DNA of 64,000 nt from Incurvaria masculella (GCA_946894095.1 OX335641.1:20292501-20356500), one strand, 5' to 3'. Shown: positions 20,501-33,100, counted from the stretch's first letter. Notes: generated by a model from the sequence alone, not told the origin. A program made the numbers and translations.

Positions 20501-22825
20501 TTTGTCTTCACCCCTGTAGCTGACTGTGAAATAAAAAAGATTATTCTATCTATTAAAAGTAAGGCCGTAGGACATGACAACTTGGGTCGAGAGCTATTTG
20601 TGCCGATTTTAGACAGTATCCTTCCAATTATTTCTCACATACTAAATTATTCTTTAAAATCGGCGTGTTTTCCTGACTCTTGGAAGAAGGCCTCCGTAGT
20701 ACCTCTACCTAAAGTTAATAATCCCACTGACCCTAAGCATTATCGACCAATCTCCATTCTTCCGTTTCTATCCAAAGTTCTTTAACATATTGTTCACTCA
20801 CAGCTATGCCATTTTCTGTCCTCCTGTAACATCCTCAGCCCATTTCAATCCGGTTTTCGTCCCTGCCACAGCACTACTACCGCTCTTGTAAAAATCACTG
20901 ACGACATTCGTCTAGCTATGGATGCCCGTCAGTTAACTCTCCTTGTATTACTTGACTTTAGTAGTGCATTCAATTCGGTCGATTTTGACATCTTAATTGC
21001 AATCCTGTATTCTCTTAATATTTCACAGTCGGCTCTCGATTGGTTCTCTTCTTACCTACGTGGTCGCCAGCAATGCGTCTGTGTAGACAACGTCTACTCC
21101 TTATGGACTGACCTCACCGCTGGCGTCCCACAAGGTGGCGTACTTTCTCCCTTGTTATTTTCCATCTTTATCAATAGTATTGTTGTCCCATTTATGTGCT
21201 CTTACCATCTTTATGCCGATGACTTGCAGCTTTATCGACAATTCCATTCCAATGATGTTCACACAGCGGTTGCACTTATGAATATCGATCTTGATTCTGC
21301 ACTAGACTGGGCTGTTCGGTTTGGCCTTTTAGTTAACCCGGCTAAAACTCAGACAATCATCATAGGGTCTAGTAAGCAGTTGGCCAAACTCGACAAGTCA
21401 ACTTTACCTCCAGTTGTGTTTGATGGTGTTGCAGTCCCGTACAGTACGAGTGTAAAAAATCTGGGTCTATGGATTGACGAGACACTATCATGGAACACAC
21501 AGGTCTGCGAAGTCAGTCGAAAACTTATGGGTAGCATGCACTCTCTAAAGCGATTGCAAAATTTCATTTCCGTTGGCACCAAAACTACGTTAGCACAATC
21601 CCTTTTACTCCCGTTATTTGATTATGCTGATATCTGCTACCTAGATCTTCATGAAGATCTCCTTAACAAACTTGACCGCCTCCTTAACTTATGCATTCGA
21701 TATATTTTTGGCTTGCGTAAGTTTGATCATATTTCCGAATTCCGTAATCGACTCCAGTGGCTTGACATTAGAAAACGCAGAAATGTTCACACCCTATCAC
21801 TTCTTTACAGCACACTAAATAACCCTGCTGCTCCGAGTTACCTGCAGGATCGCTTCAAATTGCTATCTTCACATGGTGTTCCACTTAGGTCTGCTGATAC
21901 CTTACTGTTAGCAATTCCTACACATCGCAGCACTTATTATAGTGACTCTTTTTCTGTAAACGCATCTCGTCTTTGGAATCAGCTTCCCCTAGAAATTCGG
22001 TCCTCTTCCAATGTATATATTTTCAAAAAACGTCTGAAGTCCTATTATTTAAATTATATTTAAACTTTATCATTTATATAAGTTCTTGCTCGCTCTCCGT
22101 TACAAAAATAGGTTCATATAAGAATAAATTTATATACACAAATATTGGTATATATTTAAATTAAATATATATTATAAGCTATGTATTATATGTATCTGTA
22201 TGTATTAGTATTAGAATGTAAGTATATTTGATATATTGATAAAAAATCTTACTTCTTTTATCCTTTTTTGTCTGCCGCCTTGCACCTTTCCTACATCCCA
22301 AGGGTAGGTAGGAAGAGAATGCCTTTTGGCATTAGGCCCGCCTTTTGTAAACTGTTTTATAATGGTGTACAATAAAGAATTTTATTATTATTATTATTAC
22401 TGTCATGACATTAGCCCAGCAAACTTCATAGGCACACGGTGCCATGCCAGGACCTGCCGTGCCAAGCTACATTGAACTGGTCCATTACAGTGCATTCATT
22501 ATCAGATAGCTGTGCTCAAATATTGAAGTCCTGCCTTGACAAGTTCCTTGGGTGAGGTGTGATATTAACTATACATGTATCCTTTCAACATTTCCCATCA
22601 TCTTACAGCACGGATATATTCCCTACAAACATCACAGCCGCCACCGACGCACTGCCCCACGTCACCATGATGCCATGCTATGGTCTCAACGTATACTCCA
22701 TGCTGAAGCATGACACGCTTGTCCTTACGGTGGCTGCTGCGGAGCGTCTTGAGGAACGCATCCTACATCACATCAGCTCTATCACCACTCAACAGCAAAT
22801 GAAGTTCCAGCTTGATCAAGTTTAA
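17572..22825 (+). CDS. mRpL4: Mitochondrial ribosomal protein L4 (uL4m), two exons
   Basis: A structural protein of the mitochondrial large ribosomal subunit. Exon 1 (17572-18197) and exon 2 (22609-22825) join with a codon split 2+1, giving 280 aa. The N-terminus ([20 protein letters not shown]) is basic and Ser/Ala-rich, as expected of a mitochondrial targeting peptide. The uL4 signature [20 protein letters not shown] is followed by [17 protein letters not shown] and [11 protein letters not shown]. Exon 2 supplies the C-terminal part ([18 protein letters not shown], ending FQLDQV). The 4.4 kb intron holds a truncated LINE in the same orientation. The start is the first ATG of the open frame. 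An AATAAA lies 29 bp after the stop. Confidence 0.95.
19250..19315 (+). mobile_element. SINE 3' fragment in mRpL4 intron
   Basis: It matches only the end of the SINE family (GTGTTGTATTGGGCTACTGT then CCATAAAAAA). Another fragment, in the opposite orientation, lies just beyond the LINE at about 22400-22480. Confidence 0.5.
19640..22397 (+). mobile_element. 5'-truncated LINE (endonuclease/reverse transcriptase) in mRpL4 intron
   Basis: The frame starts inside the apurinic-type endonuclease (HLIILGDFN, later [14 protein letters not shown]) and continues into reverse transcriptase. RT motifs are [31 protein letters not shown] and the catalytic YADDLQLY. It ends with a typical C-terminal [15 protein letters not shown] and an ATT-repeat tail at 22380-22397. 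One in-frame TAA (20783-20785) splits it. The rest is open, so the insertion looks fairly young. CR1/Jockey-like superfamily is likely; the exact clade was not settled. It lacks the first ORF and most of the endonuclease, so it is not autonomous. Confidence 0.88.
22402..22500 (-). mobile_element. SINE fragment after LINE
   Basis: ACTGTCATGACATTAGCCCA, CATGCCAGGACCTGC and ACATTGAACTGG match consecutive parts of the SINE body on the - strand. Head and tail are missing. Confidence 0.5.
22609..22825 (+). CDS. mRpL4: mRpL4 exon 2
   Basis: The acceptor CATCATCTTACAG ends at 22608. The first base completes the codon split after exon 1 (GA|C, Asp), and TAA ends the frame at 22825. The apparent start codons upstream are intronic. 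Confidence 0.93.
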
Positions 22826-22853
22826 CATGCCCAACTTAAATATAGAGTTTAGA

Positions 22854-22859
22854 AATAAA
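22854..22859 (+). terminator. Probable mRpL4 polyadenylation signal
   Basis: AATAAATAAA follows the stop by 29 bp, making a very short 3' UTR likely. Confidence 0.55.
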
Positions 22860-23549
22860 TAAATGTGTTGCATTAATACTAAGTCCATTAATTACCTAAG
22901 CAGTTGAAAGTAAGGGGTATGTATTCAGTAGGTATGTTAACTTTGTGTGCTGTCACTTGTCAAACCTTAGCCCTTTGAACTTTGTAGGTAAGTTTTCTGT
23001 CTTAGGAAACTTTTATGTCAAATAATCGATTATTACATGTCTGATTCAGCTTTGCCGCCGAGTCCTCTCTGCCCCCCTCCTCCAGACTCTCGCCGCACAC
23101 CCCGCTTGCCCTGTTTGGTACGGATAACAACACCGCGAAGCGCACACGACCAACTTGAATTTTATTCGCCCTAAATTCTCGGTATTTGTTACTCGGTATT
23201 TAGCAGTCTTTCATACAGGGCTGACATGGTCACTTTGTGTACTCCAGCCCTTTAAAGTAAAGATTTTTAAAAAAGCTGTCATATTAGTGTTTATAAATCG
23301 TGATATTTTTATTATATTAAAAGTATAATTCAGCTTTGTGTTCTGTTGGCCGTAAATCAATTTTAGTTGGCATGGGCCGAGCGAGAAGAATGAATTGACT
23401 GTATGGATATGTAGTTATTTACATTTTTAACTTGTGTGTGTAGCTCCTCCTGCAGCAGTATTATTCTTTTGTTTAAAGACAAGTAAGAGGCATTTTTCAC
23501 ATTGATCTGTCGAAAAAAAAATGTAAGTCATGTTTTTTCCTTCATGTCA
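22860..23549. other. Intergenic after mRpL4
   Basis: No gene and no repeat family recognised. The stretch at 23050-23140 is more GC-rich than its surroundings. Confidence 0.4.
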
Positions 23550-23945
23550 ATTTTTTTTTTTTATGTGACTGGACATGGATGGCTAATACCACAAGTTCTG
23601 TCATGGTATTAGCCAACACACCACATGGGAACTAGGTGCGGGAACTAGGTGCCATGCCAGGACCTTCCTTATATTGCACGGCTACATTGAACTGGATAGA
23701 AAACACGGACAATTTTCATTGCCGCTTCGACCATCGTTCATCCAATGCGTTGGTACCAACCCGGGCGGGATAAACCCTACCACCTAGTAAGTAAGGAAGG
23801 GGACCTACAGCTTAACGTGGAGTCCGAACCACGGCCAGCCTCTCTTAACGGTCGAATGGTCACCCATCCAAGACCAGACCGGACCCAGCGTTGCTTAACT
23901 TCGGAGAGCGATCGCCGAAGTGTCGCGCCACTGGGCCACTGAGGC
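23550..23945 (-). mobile_element. SINE with 5S rRNA-like head
   Basis: On the - strand the 5' end reads TGGCCCAGTGGCGCGAC, which is tRNA box A-like (23924-23940). It then passes into CCGAAGTTAAGCAACG, a 17 bp spacer and TTGGATGGGTGACC (23858-23907). Sequence and spacing match the conserved internal promoter region of metazoan 5S rRNA. The family body and an A-tail (T-run at 23550-23560) follow. It is the best-preserved 5S-type copy in the window. Confidence 0.85.
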
Positions 23946-23966
23946 TGACAATTCTTATAAAAATAT

Positions 23967-25085
23967 GTTTGAAAAATGTTATGGCTTTTCACGCGGCAGG
24001 TAGAGATATTCTCCGTCGTTTCGAGCTTATCATTCAGCCCGTTGTCAAGGAGGCATCCGCCGTGCTCGCAGACGCAGCAGACGACTGAGGTGACCGCTAA
24101 GCTCGCCGTGGGCGTAAATCGTAGCTGTGAGTGGGGGTAGAAGCGGAAATGTGTCTGGCTACGGTCCGAACTTCAGACGACAGGCAATAGGAGCTGACAA
24201 TATCGTCGCCGATATTATCGTCTCGTTGGCCCCTTCTAAGTGGCTGAAGCACGGGGTTCCACATTGCAGAGAGCTTAAATGAGTCTTCTCGATTGAAGTT
24301 GCTGTGCTTCATAATCTCGATAGCTTCTCGGACTAATCTTGGTATAGTTCATTTTTCGGCGGCGATTATGCCAACCTGATCGAAACGTATCCAGTGATTT
24401 GGTCCTGATTCGCTATGCTCACACAAAGCTGACTTCGCGGAGCTCTTCTTCTTTACTGCTCGAATGTGTTCCGTAACCCGTGTCGCAACACTTCGCTTTG
24501 TTTGCCCAATATAATATTTCCCACAGGAACATGGAATTTTGTACACGCCAGGAGACTGCAAGGGGAGCTGATCTTTCACTGAGCGTAAAACTTGTGAGAC
24601 CTTTTTTATAGGTATGGAAACTGTACCAATCTGCAGTTTTTTCAGCTGACGCCCAATGATGTCTGTTACTCCCTTTACATATGGCAAGAATGCCTTTCGT
24701 CTTTCGGCGTATTGGATGGGTGGTATACTTCTTCTTTTCTTACTATTATTTCGAACATTGTACCATTTTCTCGAAGCACCCTGTCCACAGTCTTCATTTC
24801 GGTGACGATATGGTCCTTGTCACACAACCGCTGTGCTCTGAGTTTCAATGCTCTTGCGACCGATTCCAAATGCATCGGAGCATGGTGCGAAGTAGCATGT
24901 AGATAACGATTTGTGTGTGTCGGCTTGCGGTATACTGTGTAGCTTAGGGTTCCATCCAATCGTCGACCAACAAGTACGTCCAAGAACGCCAAAGTGCCTT
25001 CCTTCTCACACTCTCGCTCGAAACGTCGGAGAATATCTCTACCTGCCGCGTGAAAAGCCGTAACATTTTTCAAACATGTCTAACG
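23967..25085 (-). mobile_element. Penelope-like element remnant (RT C-terminus plus GIY-YIG endonuclease)
   Basis: On the - strand the RT thumb region reads LAFLDVLVGRRLDGTLSYTV then YRKPTHTNRYLH. A frameshift near 24680 separates it from [13 protein letters not shown]. The GIY-YIG nuclease is [18 protein letters not shown] tail with NFNREDSFKLS ends at a stop at 24097. This domain order is characteristic of Penelope-like elements. A 60 bp sequence (TTTTCACGCGGCAGG with TCCGACGTTTCGAG) flanks it in inverted orientation, at 23967-24030 and 25021-25085. The catalytic RT core is missing, so it is defective. Confidence 0.85.
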
Positions 25086-26639
25086 ACCGCGGTAACCTCA
25101 AAAGTATCTAATAAAAATAATCTGTATTGGTAATTACATTTTATCACTTTTTAAGAACACAGTTTGTTTCGTTTTTTTTCGTATAGTTTTACTTTTTTGC
25201 TCACCCTACTGATAAGACAGACCGTGCTGACGTCACAGCCGGCAAAGTGGAAACAGACGGAATTTACAGTCGGAGGATTCTGTCCTGTCAAAACACTCAC
25301 ACTCTTACACCTGATGATGTTTGTACGGCAATCGAGTGTGCCGATTATACTACACTTGCACAGCACTATGTATGTATGTATACTATGTGTATACCACCTT
25401 CCAGCTCCATCATAAAACCCTGGACCCTAGAACAAATCAAGACAAATCAAGCAGGCCCAAACATGACGGGTTTATGTTGTGTAGTTGAAATATCAACGGA
25501 AATATAGTTCTGGAAATATCAAACCGGCTCCTTGGTACCATTTTATTGCATTATCACCGATGTTACACAGGTATATTATCCAAATTTCGACTTCAATTGG
25601 ATACCTGTGTAGTGGTTTCATGTACTTGTATGGGTATGCTGCATCATCAGCAATCTAACATGCGTCGCGTGCCCTTATATTGGAACCACACACGTCTCTA
25701 TCCAACCTTGACAGCTGTGATAACGCAAGTCTAAACCAGCAAGTGCTTATATCTTTAAGCACCTAGTAGCTCAGTAGTATTCTGGTTTTTTTTTTACTGG
25801 CTTCCTTGCATACCAACAGTATGTTTTAGGATGTTGTATTTTGGTGTGTGTTTCTTGGTGTTATGTGGGTTGGAATGTGGTGACTGGGAGATGATCGTAT
25901 CGTGGTAGGATAGTTTAGGTGAGTATCAATTTCAGTCTGGAGGTCTTCACAAAGGCCGGATCCGGACCTATGGAGTGCAGCGGCGAGAAGATCAGATCCA
26001 AGTCGTGGATGAAGAAGCCTCGGAGAACTCAGTCAGGATGATAGGTCAGGGTTCGAATCTATGGAGTAACACATCCTACAAAGTCAACTATGTGAATAGC
26101 ATTTCTCCTGTGGTATTAATCAAGAAATGTGGATAATCGGAATAATAGAACTGATTTGGAACTTGGCCGAAAATACGGATTGATCCTGGAAGACGTTTAA
26201 CTTGAGGAAGAATTTAAATAAACTCAAAAATGCGGATGAATGGTGGTTTAATTGAGATCAAACTATACAGCGGTGTGTAAAATTTTGTTACATCCGGATA
26301 TCATGCCCTCCGGAATGCGTGTCGGGCAGGATCAGCTAATCGGCCCTGGACCACACCGCAAGGCGCGGGCACCGAACAGCTGGGCTGGTGAATCTGCAAA
26401 AGCAGCGATGTCAGGCTCTAGCCTGGTGGTGAGGAGAAGTAGAACCGCAGGTTTGAAGGCCGACTCTGCTAGTCGCGGGCCAAAGCACCACGAACGACGT
26501 CTCAGTTGGTCGCCGGCTCAAGGCTCTTTCTTGGGAGCTACTTTTCAAAACCCCGGACTACAGTACAGAGTCATATTTCGCACCGATTCTAAACTTTCAA
26601 AAAATGATTATTTATATATGGATGGGGATCAACTCGCGC
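25086..26639. other. Intergenic, no gene seen
   Basis: Several short overlapping frames, the largest 141 codons at 26252-26677, have no recognisable domain; that one runs into SINE sequence at its end. No repeat family was recognised between 25100 and 26600. Confidence 0.4.
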
Positions 26640-26890
26640 TGCTATGCGAGCTGTGCCATGGTTCGGAATCCATGTAAAATTGTAGGTCCCTTCCCCTACT
26701 GGGTGGTAGTGTTAAGCCCGCCTTAGTTGGTACCATCACATTGGATGAAAAGATGTGTTCAATACAGCTGTGCTCATAAAAGGAAGGTCCTGGCGTGGCA
26801 CCTAATTTCTTCGGGAATGCAGCATGTTCGGATAATATGACTGGATATCATGACTGCGGGTGGCATAAGCCGTCCATGTCCAGTAGCATA
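26640..26890 (+). mobile_element. SINE copy lacking head
   Basis: It begins GCGAGCTGTGCCATGGTTCG and runs through the shared body (CCTACTGGGTGGTAG, GGAAGGTCCTGGCGTGGCAC) to GTCCATGTCCAGTAGCATAA. Only the body and tail are clear. Confidence 0.65.
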
Positions 26891-27048
26891 ATTTTTTTTT
26901 ACTGGAATGAAGATAGCTGCAGTAATTTTGCCATTAGGTAAAATTACAGTAAAACGATTTACTAGAAATAGAACAAAAATAATTATGGTTTTATTTGAAT
27001 TTTGAAATCAAAATATGTGCTTATACTAACAGTTCTAATTCTATTATG

Positions 27049-27105
27049 TCAGTCCACCCATCCTTGCCTCCTTCTTTGTAGTTCTTTGGTTGTCAGGACT
27101 CCCAT
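27049..27105 (-). CDS. Hyls1: HYLS1-like terminal exon
   Basis: The acceptor TTTATTTTCAG is followed in phase 0 by MGVLTTKELQRRRQGWVD and TGA (27049-27051). It is only 57 bp, so it is the least certain exon. The phase match and the nearby poly(A) signal support it. Confidence 0.55.
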   Translation of the reverse strand: MGVLTTKELQRRRQGWVD

Positions 27106-30100
27106 CTGAAAATAAATTTGAATCTGTTATTTGAGATAAATTGCTCAATTAAATTTAACATATGTGATGGTCTTAACCCGAGCGGGAATAACTCTACCAC
27201 CTAGAAGTAAGGACTCTACAGTTTAACGTGGAATTTGAAGCACGGCTAGCCTCAACAATCCAAAAATGGTTGGGTCGTGTACACCTTGGGTTAGTTTTTT
27301 AGGGTTCCATACCCAAAGGGTGAAAACAGAACCCTATTACTAAGCCTCCACAGTCCGCCCGTCTGTCTGTCTGTCACAGGGCTGTATCTCATGAACTGTA
27401 ATAGGTAGGCATCTGAAATTTTCACAGAGTGTGTATTTATTTTGCAGCTATAACCACAAATTAAAAAATAATGAAAATTAAAGCGGGCCCACACAAAAAA
27501 CTTTATTTTTTTGTGTTCAATCTTGTACGATGGTACAAAACCCTTCGTGTGCGAGTCCAACTCTCACTTGGCCGGTTTTTTCTATTTTATCTCCGTGTAC
27601 AATGTGCATGAACCTTGAAGTAAATCATTAATTTGTTTCTGATTGAAATTGCACAATACTTACGTGTGCATCGCACTTGTGGGTTTATAAGCTCTAGTTT
27701 TCAAGTTTTTATGCCTTGTGTCTTTTCCCTATTGCCATCGTCATCAAAATCGTATTTGGAATCAGTGTGATAGGGATGCTCATGCTTTAGGAACTTTCCG
27801 AAAGTCCTATCAACCCACATACGTCGCGAAAACTAACAGACAACTTCACTACAACGAGCGAACAAAACCACAAAGACTTGGTGGTTGATGTTTCGTTTCG
27901 AAGCAGAAATAGGACATCATTATTTTGTCACTGAAAATAAAGCTTTGTGAATCTTTGCAGGTGTGATTTACCTAAAACTCTTTTAAATCAAACTTCTCAC
28001 ATTTGTCTGTGGATTCTTTAATACGAGTTTAAATGTGATTTTTATCTACAAATAGCTTGATTTGTCACCATGAATTATAGGCTACTCTTCATAAGGCTAA
28101 GTAAGTGCTAAATATTAGAGAAGTCAGGGACAATCTGTTTGTTTTTCGTCATACTTTAATGCATGGTGAAAGCCCCGGGCGTTTTATTAAGGCGCTAGGA
28201 CTAGCCAACTACTCGCGCCATACAAATGCACTTTATAACAAATGTAATAATATGTAGTGAAACGCTTCAGCAAATCCAAATAGAACTCCAGACTGATAAT
28301 GGATTGTTAATATTTTTTTATTCCATCATTTATTTAAATAATAATAAAAATAAAAAAGTTGATTTTTCTCATTAGAAATCTGAAAGTAATTCGATTTCTA
28401 GATATAAGCAAAAACAGCATATATGCATAAACAAAAAATTCCATTTGCTTTTAGATTTCTACATTTAGTCAAAAAAGTTCGGAAATGGACACCGTTTCCG
28501 CAATGTATTTTGTATAGAAAAAGGAAACATACATTAACGAAAATAATGCAATTCCTAGACAAGGAATCATATATTGTAAGAATGACACTTATAATCGTCA
28601 GACTTAGTTAGTTAACTTGGGGTGCCTCGTCTAACTTTGCGATTTGGCTAGTACCAGGCCCTTAAGGGTATTAAATAAAATGTGCAGGTACACTTTAATT
28701 AATTAGTATTTACTGTAATATTGTACACTCGTTATATGGCTGCTATATAGGTATGTATAGGCGTGTCATCGGCGCGGCGACGCGCAAGCGACTGCCGCGG
28801 CAGCGGCTGTGGTGGTGGTGGCGGCGGCGCGACGACACCTCATCGCCCACACACACACTTTAACAGTTTACAAATTAATAAGTATAGTTTAATTGTCATG
28901 CCATAACTGAGCCGGTAGTCTCAGTTGTCACCTAAATTGGCGTTTACGCCAAACCGATCGACTGGCGTTTACGCCAAACCGATCAACTGGCGTTTTCAAA
29001 TTTATGGAGAAATTGAAGAGCGCGCGCAGTGGGCGTTAAGCGAACTAACATTTGCAAGCCCGAGTTGGATTTGACAGCTTACTCAACGTTGCCGTAAATA
29101 CGTCGACGTTGCCGTTTACGTCGACTCCGCGTTTTCATACAAATCGGAAGTCCAAGTTTAACTTTGACAGCTTGAAGAAGTAAAACCACAGAATATCTAG
29201 TATAAACTTGTATGGAGCTTGACGTTTTTACGGAACTTCGAAGTTACGTAAACGCCAATTTAGGTGAGAACTCCGACTGACCACTCTGATGGCTGAGTCT
29301 GTAGTCCCAGTTGTCACCTAAATTGGCGTTTACGGCAAACCGATGGACTGGCGTTTTCCGTAAAAACGTCAAACTCAATGCAAGTTTTTACTAGATATTC
29401 TGTGGTGTTACTTCTTCAAGCTGTCAAAGTCAAACTCGGACTTCCGATTTGTAAGAAAACGCGGAGTCAGCGCAAACGGCAACGGCGACGAATTTACAGC
29501 AACGTTGAGTAAGCTGTCAAATCAAACTCGGACTCGCAAATGTTAGTTCGATTAACGGCCACTGCGCGCGCGTGCTCTTAAATTTCTCCATACATTTGAA
29601 AACGCCAGTCGATCGGTTTGCCGTAAACACCAATTTAGATGACAGCTGGGACTAACAGCTCAGTGCTTGTCCATTCCATCTTATTGCTCCCTACTTTGTG
29701 AAAAAAAGGGTGCTCAGTTCATAAATTCAGAAAAAAATCTTATCCTATAATCCATAACAATCCAATTATATATCACATAATTGTGTTTGGGTAGGTTAAA
29801 AACAAATGAAATTGCAGATAATATTTCCCACTTCTATTTGAAATTATGGTTTTTTTTATGTTTGTTATAGATGTAGCTCGGTAAATAGTTTTTTGCAATT
29901 GGAAGGGTCTCCTAGTGCACCAAGGTAAGTCAAATATTATTTGATATTACATTTAACAAAAATTACATTTAAGCTGCTTAAAAATTCTATAATATATATA
30001 TAATAGCTACTTTCTTATGGAACGGTGATAACTATATGCAAACTGATTGCGATGGGTCCCCTTCCCCTGATGATGTGCTATTTTCTCGAAAAAGAGTAAG

Positions 30101-33100
30101 CGTATATTATTATTAAAGATTTTGTTTATGTAAAAAAAAATTGTGTAATTACCTTATTCTGTGCAGGTTTATTAATCACTCCGGCAAGTTTCTGTCGAAT
30201 GGACCACCTTAGCTCTGCCCAGCTGTTTTCGCCCGGTACATTGGCCTTGTACTTGTCCCACAAGGCCAGGTAGTGGTGATACAGGGATACTGGGTCTGCC
30301 TTCTTCTGTGATTGCACTAAAGGCACTTTGATCACTGAAAATAAAAATAAAAAACATTTTACTGACTAAAAACAATATTGGCAAGTAAAATGTAGGCAGG
30401 CACTTCATGCCTGTGCTGTGTGGTTACTGGCACTTAAAAATTCACTTGCATTATTATTAAGTGCCAGTAACCACACACATTGTGTCTTCCATTGCATTTT
30501 ATCCCTTGCCTTTTGTGGCGAATATGGGCCAAGGTTTATTAGTCTTGGTAGCCCAGTGGCACGACGCTTCAGCGGGTTCTGGATGGGTGACCATTGAGGC
30601 AGCCTGTGGTTTATTCCTTGGTAGAATGGTTAATTGTGTCCGGGTTGGTACCATCGCATTGAATGAAAGAAGATAAAGCTCCCATGAAAATGGTCCGTTT
30701 TCCATCCAGTTCAATGTAGCCATGGAATATAAGAAAAATAATTGCATGACACATGGTTCATGTGGTGTGTTTGGCTAATATCGATAGAGTAATTGTAATG
30801 TATACAGTGCAGTTAGTAAATATTTAGATGTTGCAGGGAAAACCGATTTCCGCAGAAACTAGTTTGTACTAAAAAATAGTGTCGGCAAGACCATAACCTA
30901 ACCGGGTCGCCTTCATAAAGTCCAAAAAGCATAAGGTCCAAAACCCAGAACATCCAAAAGTATGTATTTTTGCATATATTTATAAATGCAAATATTATAA
31001 TCTAACCTAACCTAACCTAACCTAATTGAAAAAGTTCCGAATTCATTAGTGTTTTGGACGGTATGGGTTTTGGACTTTGTGCTTTTTGGACTTTATGATG
31101 CGTCCCCACCTAACCTAGTTGAAACGGACTGATTGAAATATACGAAGAATAAAAAAAAAATCGGTATTGCATGCAACCAACACCTACATATATTTTTTTC
31201 AAGCAATATTTTGCATTACAATACTTGCAATTTATGCAGAAGCACATTATTAATTTAGGGGACGGATAAAGCAGGAGACTGCAGTACCGTACCGAGATAA
31301 TTGACAGGTGACTAAATGGCTTAAATACTAACAATTAGAACTAGATGTCAGTTCTTTTCTCTTTGCAGATTCTTGTCTCTTTACTGCAGTCTCGACTCTG
31401 GTGCAAGAGCAGGCACGTCGTGCCGGTGGTTGCATTTTATCTTGGTTGTCTCTCAGAATGGGCATCGATGCCACATTCCTTGTCAGCGTAGGCCCATTCT
31501 CCTTCCCCCGCCTACACTCTCTGGTGCAAACGCCCGGCGGCAAGTCGCGTCGTCTTGATCTTGTTCGAGAACTGAATGTACTTGCACTGTGCAACCTCTC
31601 TGGCCCTCTCAGTTCGGTTCGCTCCTCGCTGCCTTTATTTTTGTGCTCAAGGTCATATTTTATTAACTTTTTTAGATCTGAAAGAAATTAATTTAATTGC
31701 TTCAATTATTTGTTAATGTAGTACCTAATTTAACCAATCAGAATAAGGATTTGCATCTAATTCATCCTGCAATAAGTATAGACGTATAGTGTGAGAGAGA
31801 AGTATAGTAAACGCTCATAGCTACACACGGTTACGGTACTTAAGGTGGCCCAACCCGCTCATCTCCCCATACAAAAGGGGAAAGAAGATCACGCCCATAT
31901 TTCTTGTCAGAGATCCAAAATTTTGCTCAAAATAGATTTATTTAATCAAACTAGATGATGTCTAATGACCATTGGCATTGTAAAATTGTGTTTGGTTTCT
32001 AAGTTATAAGGTCCGAAAGTACAAATTTTTCGCGCGTTTGATACAATAACTTTGGAGGTGGATTACGCAATGATAAAGTAAGAATACCGTAAAAAGATTA
32101 GTCATCAGACATAGCTTATTTAATCAAGATTTATGATCTATTTGGTTTTTGTTAGATTTTTGACTACAGCGGTCGTGGTTAACTTTTAGCTATAAGTCGT
32201 CTTGAAATTAAAATTTTCGTAAATCTTACCAAATCATACACTATGCACATTGTCTTTTTTGTGGACATGTTGCATCTTCCTCATCACGGAGCCAGTCTTA
32301 TTTTTTGAAACAGAGAAGATCCCAGAGCGCAACAGCACGGTTTTGTAACGTGCCCGCGAATGAGTTGGGCCCGCCGGGTTGGGCCACCTTAAGGCAGATA
32401 GGATATGGCGGCTAGCTAGCATGTCTGTTGTGGTTTAGGTTAGGTTTGGTTTGATCATTTATCTTAGATATTTTACTACTTCATTTCCGGTGGTTCAATC
32501 GGTATTCTTTACAATTCCTGGGCATTATACACGTTATCAGAAAATATTTAATAGATAAAGATATTCTTAATAATATTTCATACATTGCCTGAACAACCCC
32601 TGTATTGTATGCATTGCCTTGGTGGTTTAATCAGTATTCTATACAATCCCAGGGCATTGTACACAATATCTAGGTAAATTAAGTAATAAATAAAGATATT
32701 CTTAATATTTCATAGACGGTTTGGACATATGGAACAAATGGGTGACGAAAGAATGACAAAAGAAATGTACAGAGCAGAAGTGAGCGGAAGCGTCTTGCCT
32801 GGGCGGCCTAGGAAAACGTACTGTGACCAAATCCTTGTAATTCTTCATAAAGGTCTGGTATGTAGCACCCGTAATCGTAGAGCATGTATGAATATATGTA
32901 TGCCGGTATATGAAGCCAATGAGGTATGCTGTTATCGTACCGTATGACGATCTATCTTCTCTGCTTGAAGGGAAGGTCCGGGCATGGCACCTAATTCGTG
33001 GTGTATTGGGCTAATATCATAACGGTAGTTGTGTGGTATTAGTCATCCATGTCAGGTCGCATAAAAAAAAAGGAGCGTGATGATATATATGTATGTTATA

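Noticed and set aside
23858..23907. Functional 5S rRNA gene
   Set aside because: Only the internal control region is present; the 5' and 3' stems of 5S rRNA are missing and the segment is embedded in a SINE.
25765..26060. tRNA-like phrases GTAGCTCAGTAGTATT and GGGTTCGAATC
   Set aside because: They are about 280 bp apart with no cloverleaf between, so not a tRNA gene.
26252..26677. 141-codon open frame
   Set aside because: No domain recognised; its last part is SINE sequence.
28912..29661. CRISPR-like or direct tandem array
   Set aside because: The repeats are inverted, only two units, and the genome is eukaryotic.
31401..31691. + strand open frame with a plausible acceptor
   Set aside because: It is antisense to the HYLS1-like exon 2, whose - strand reading has better splice sites and a family motif across the junction.
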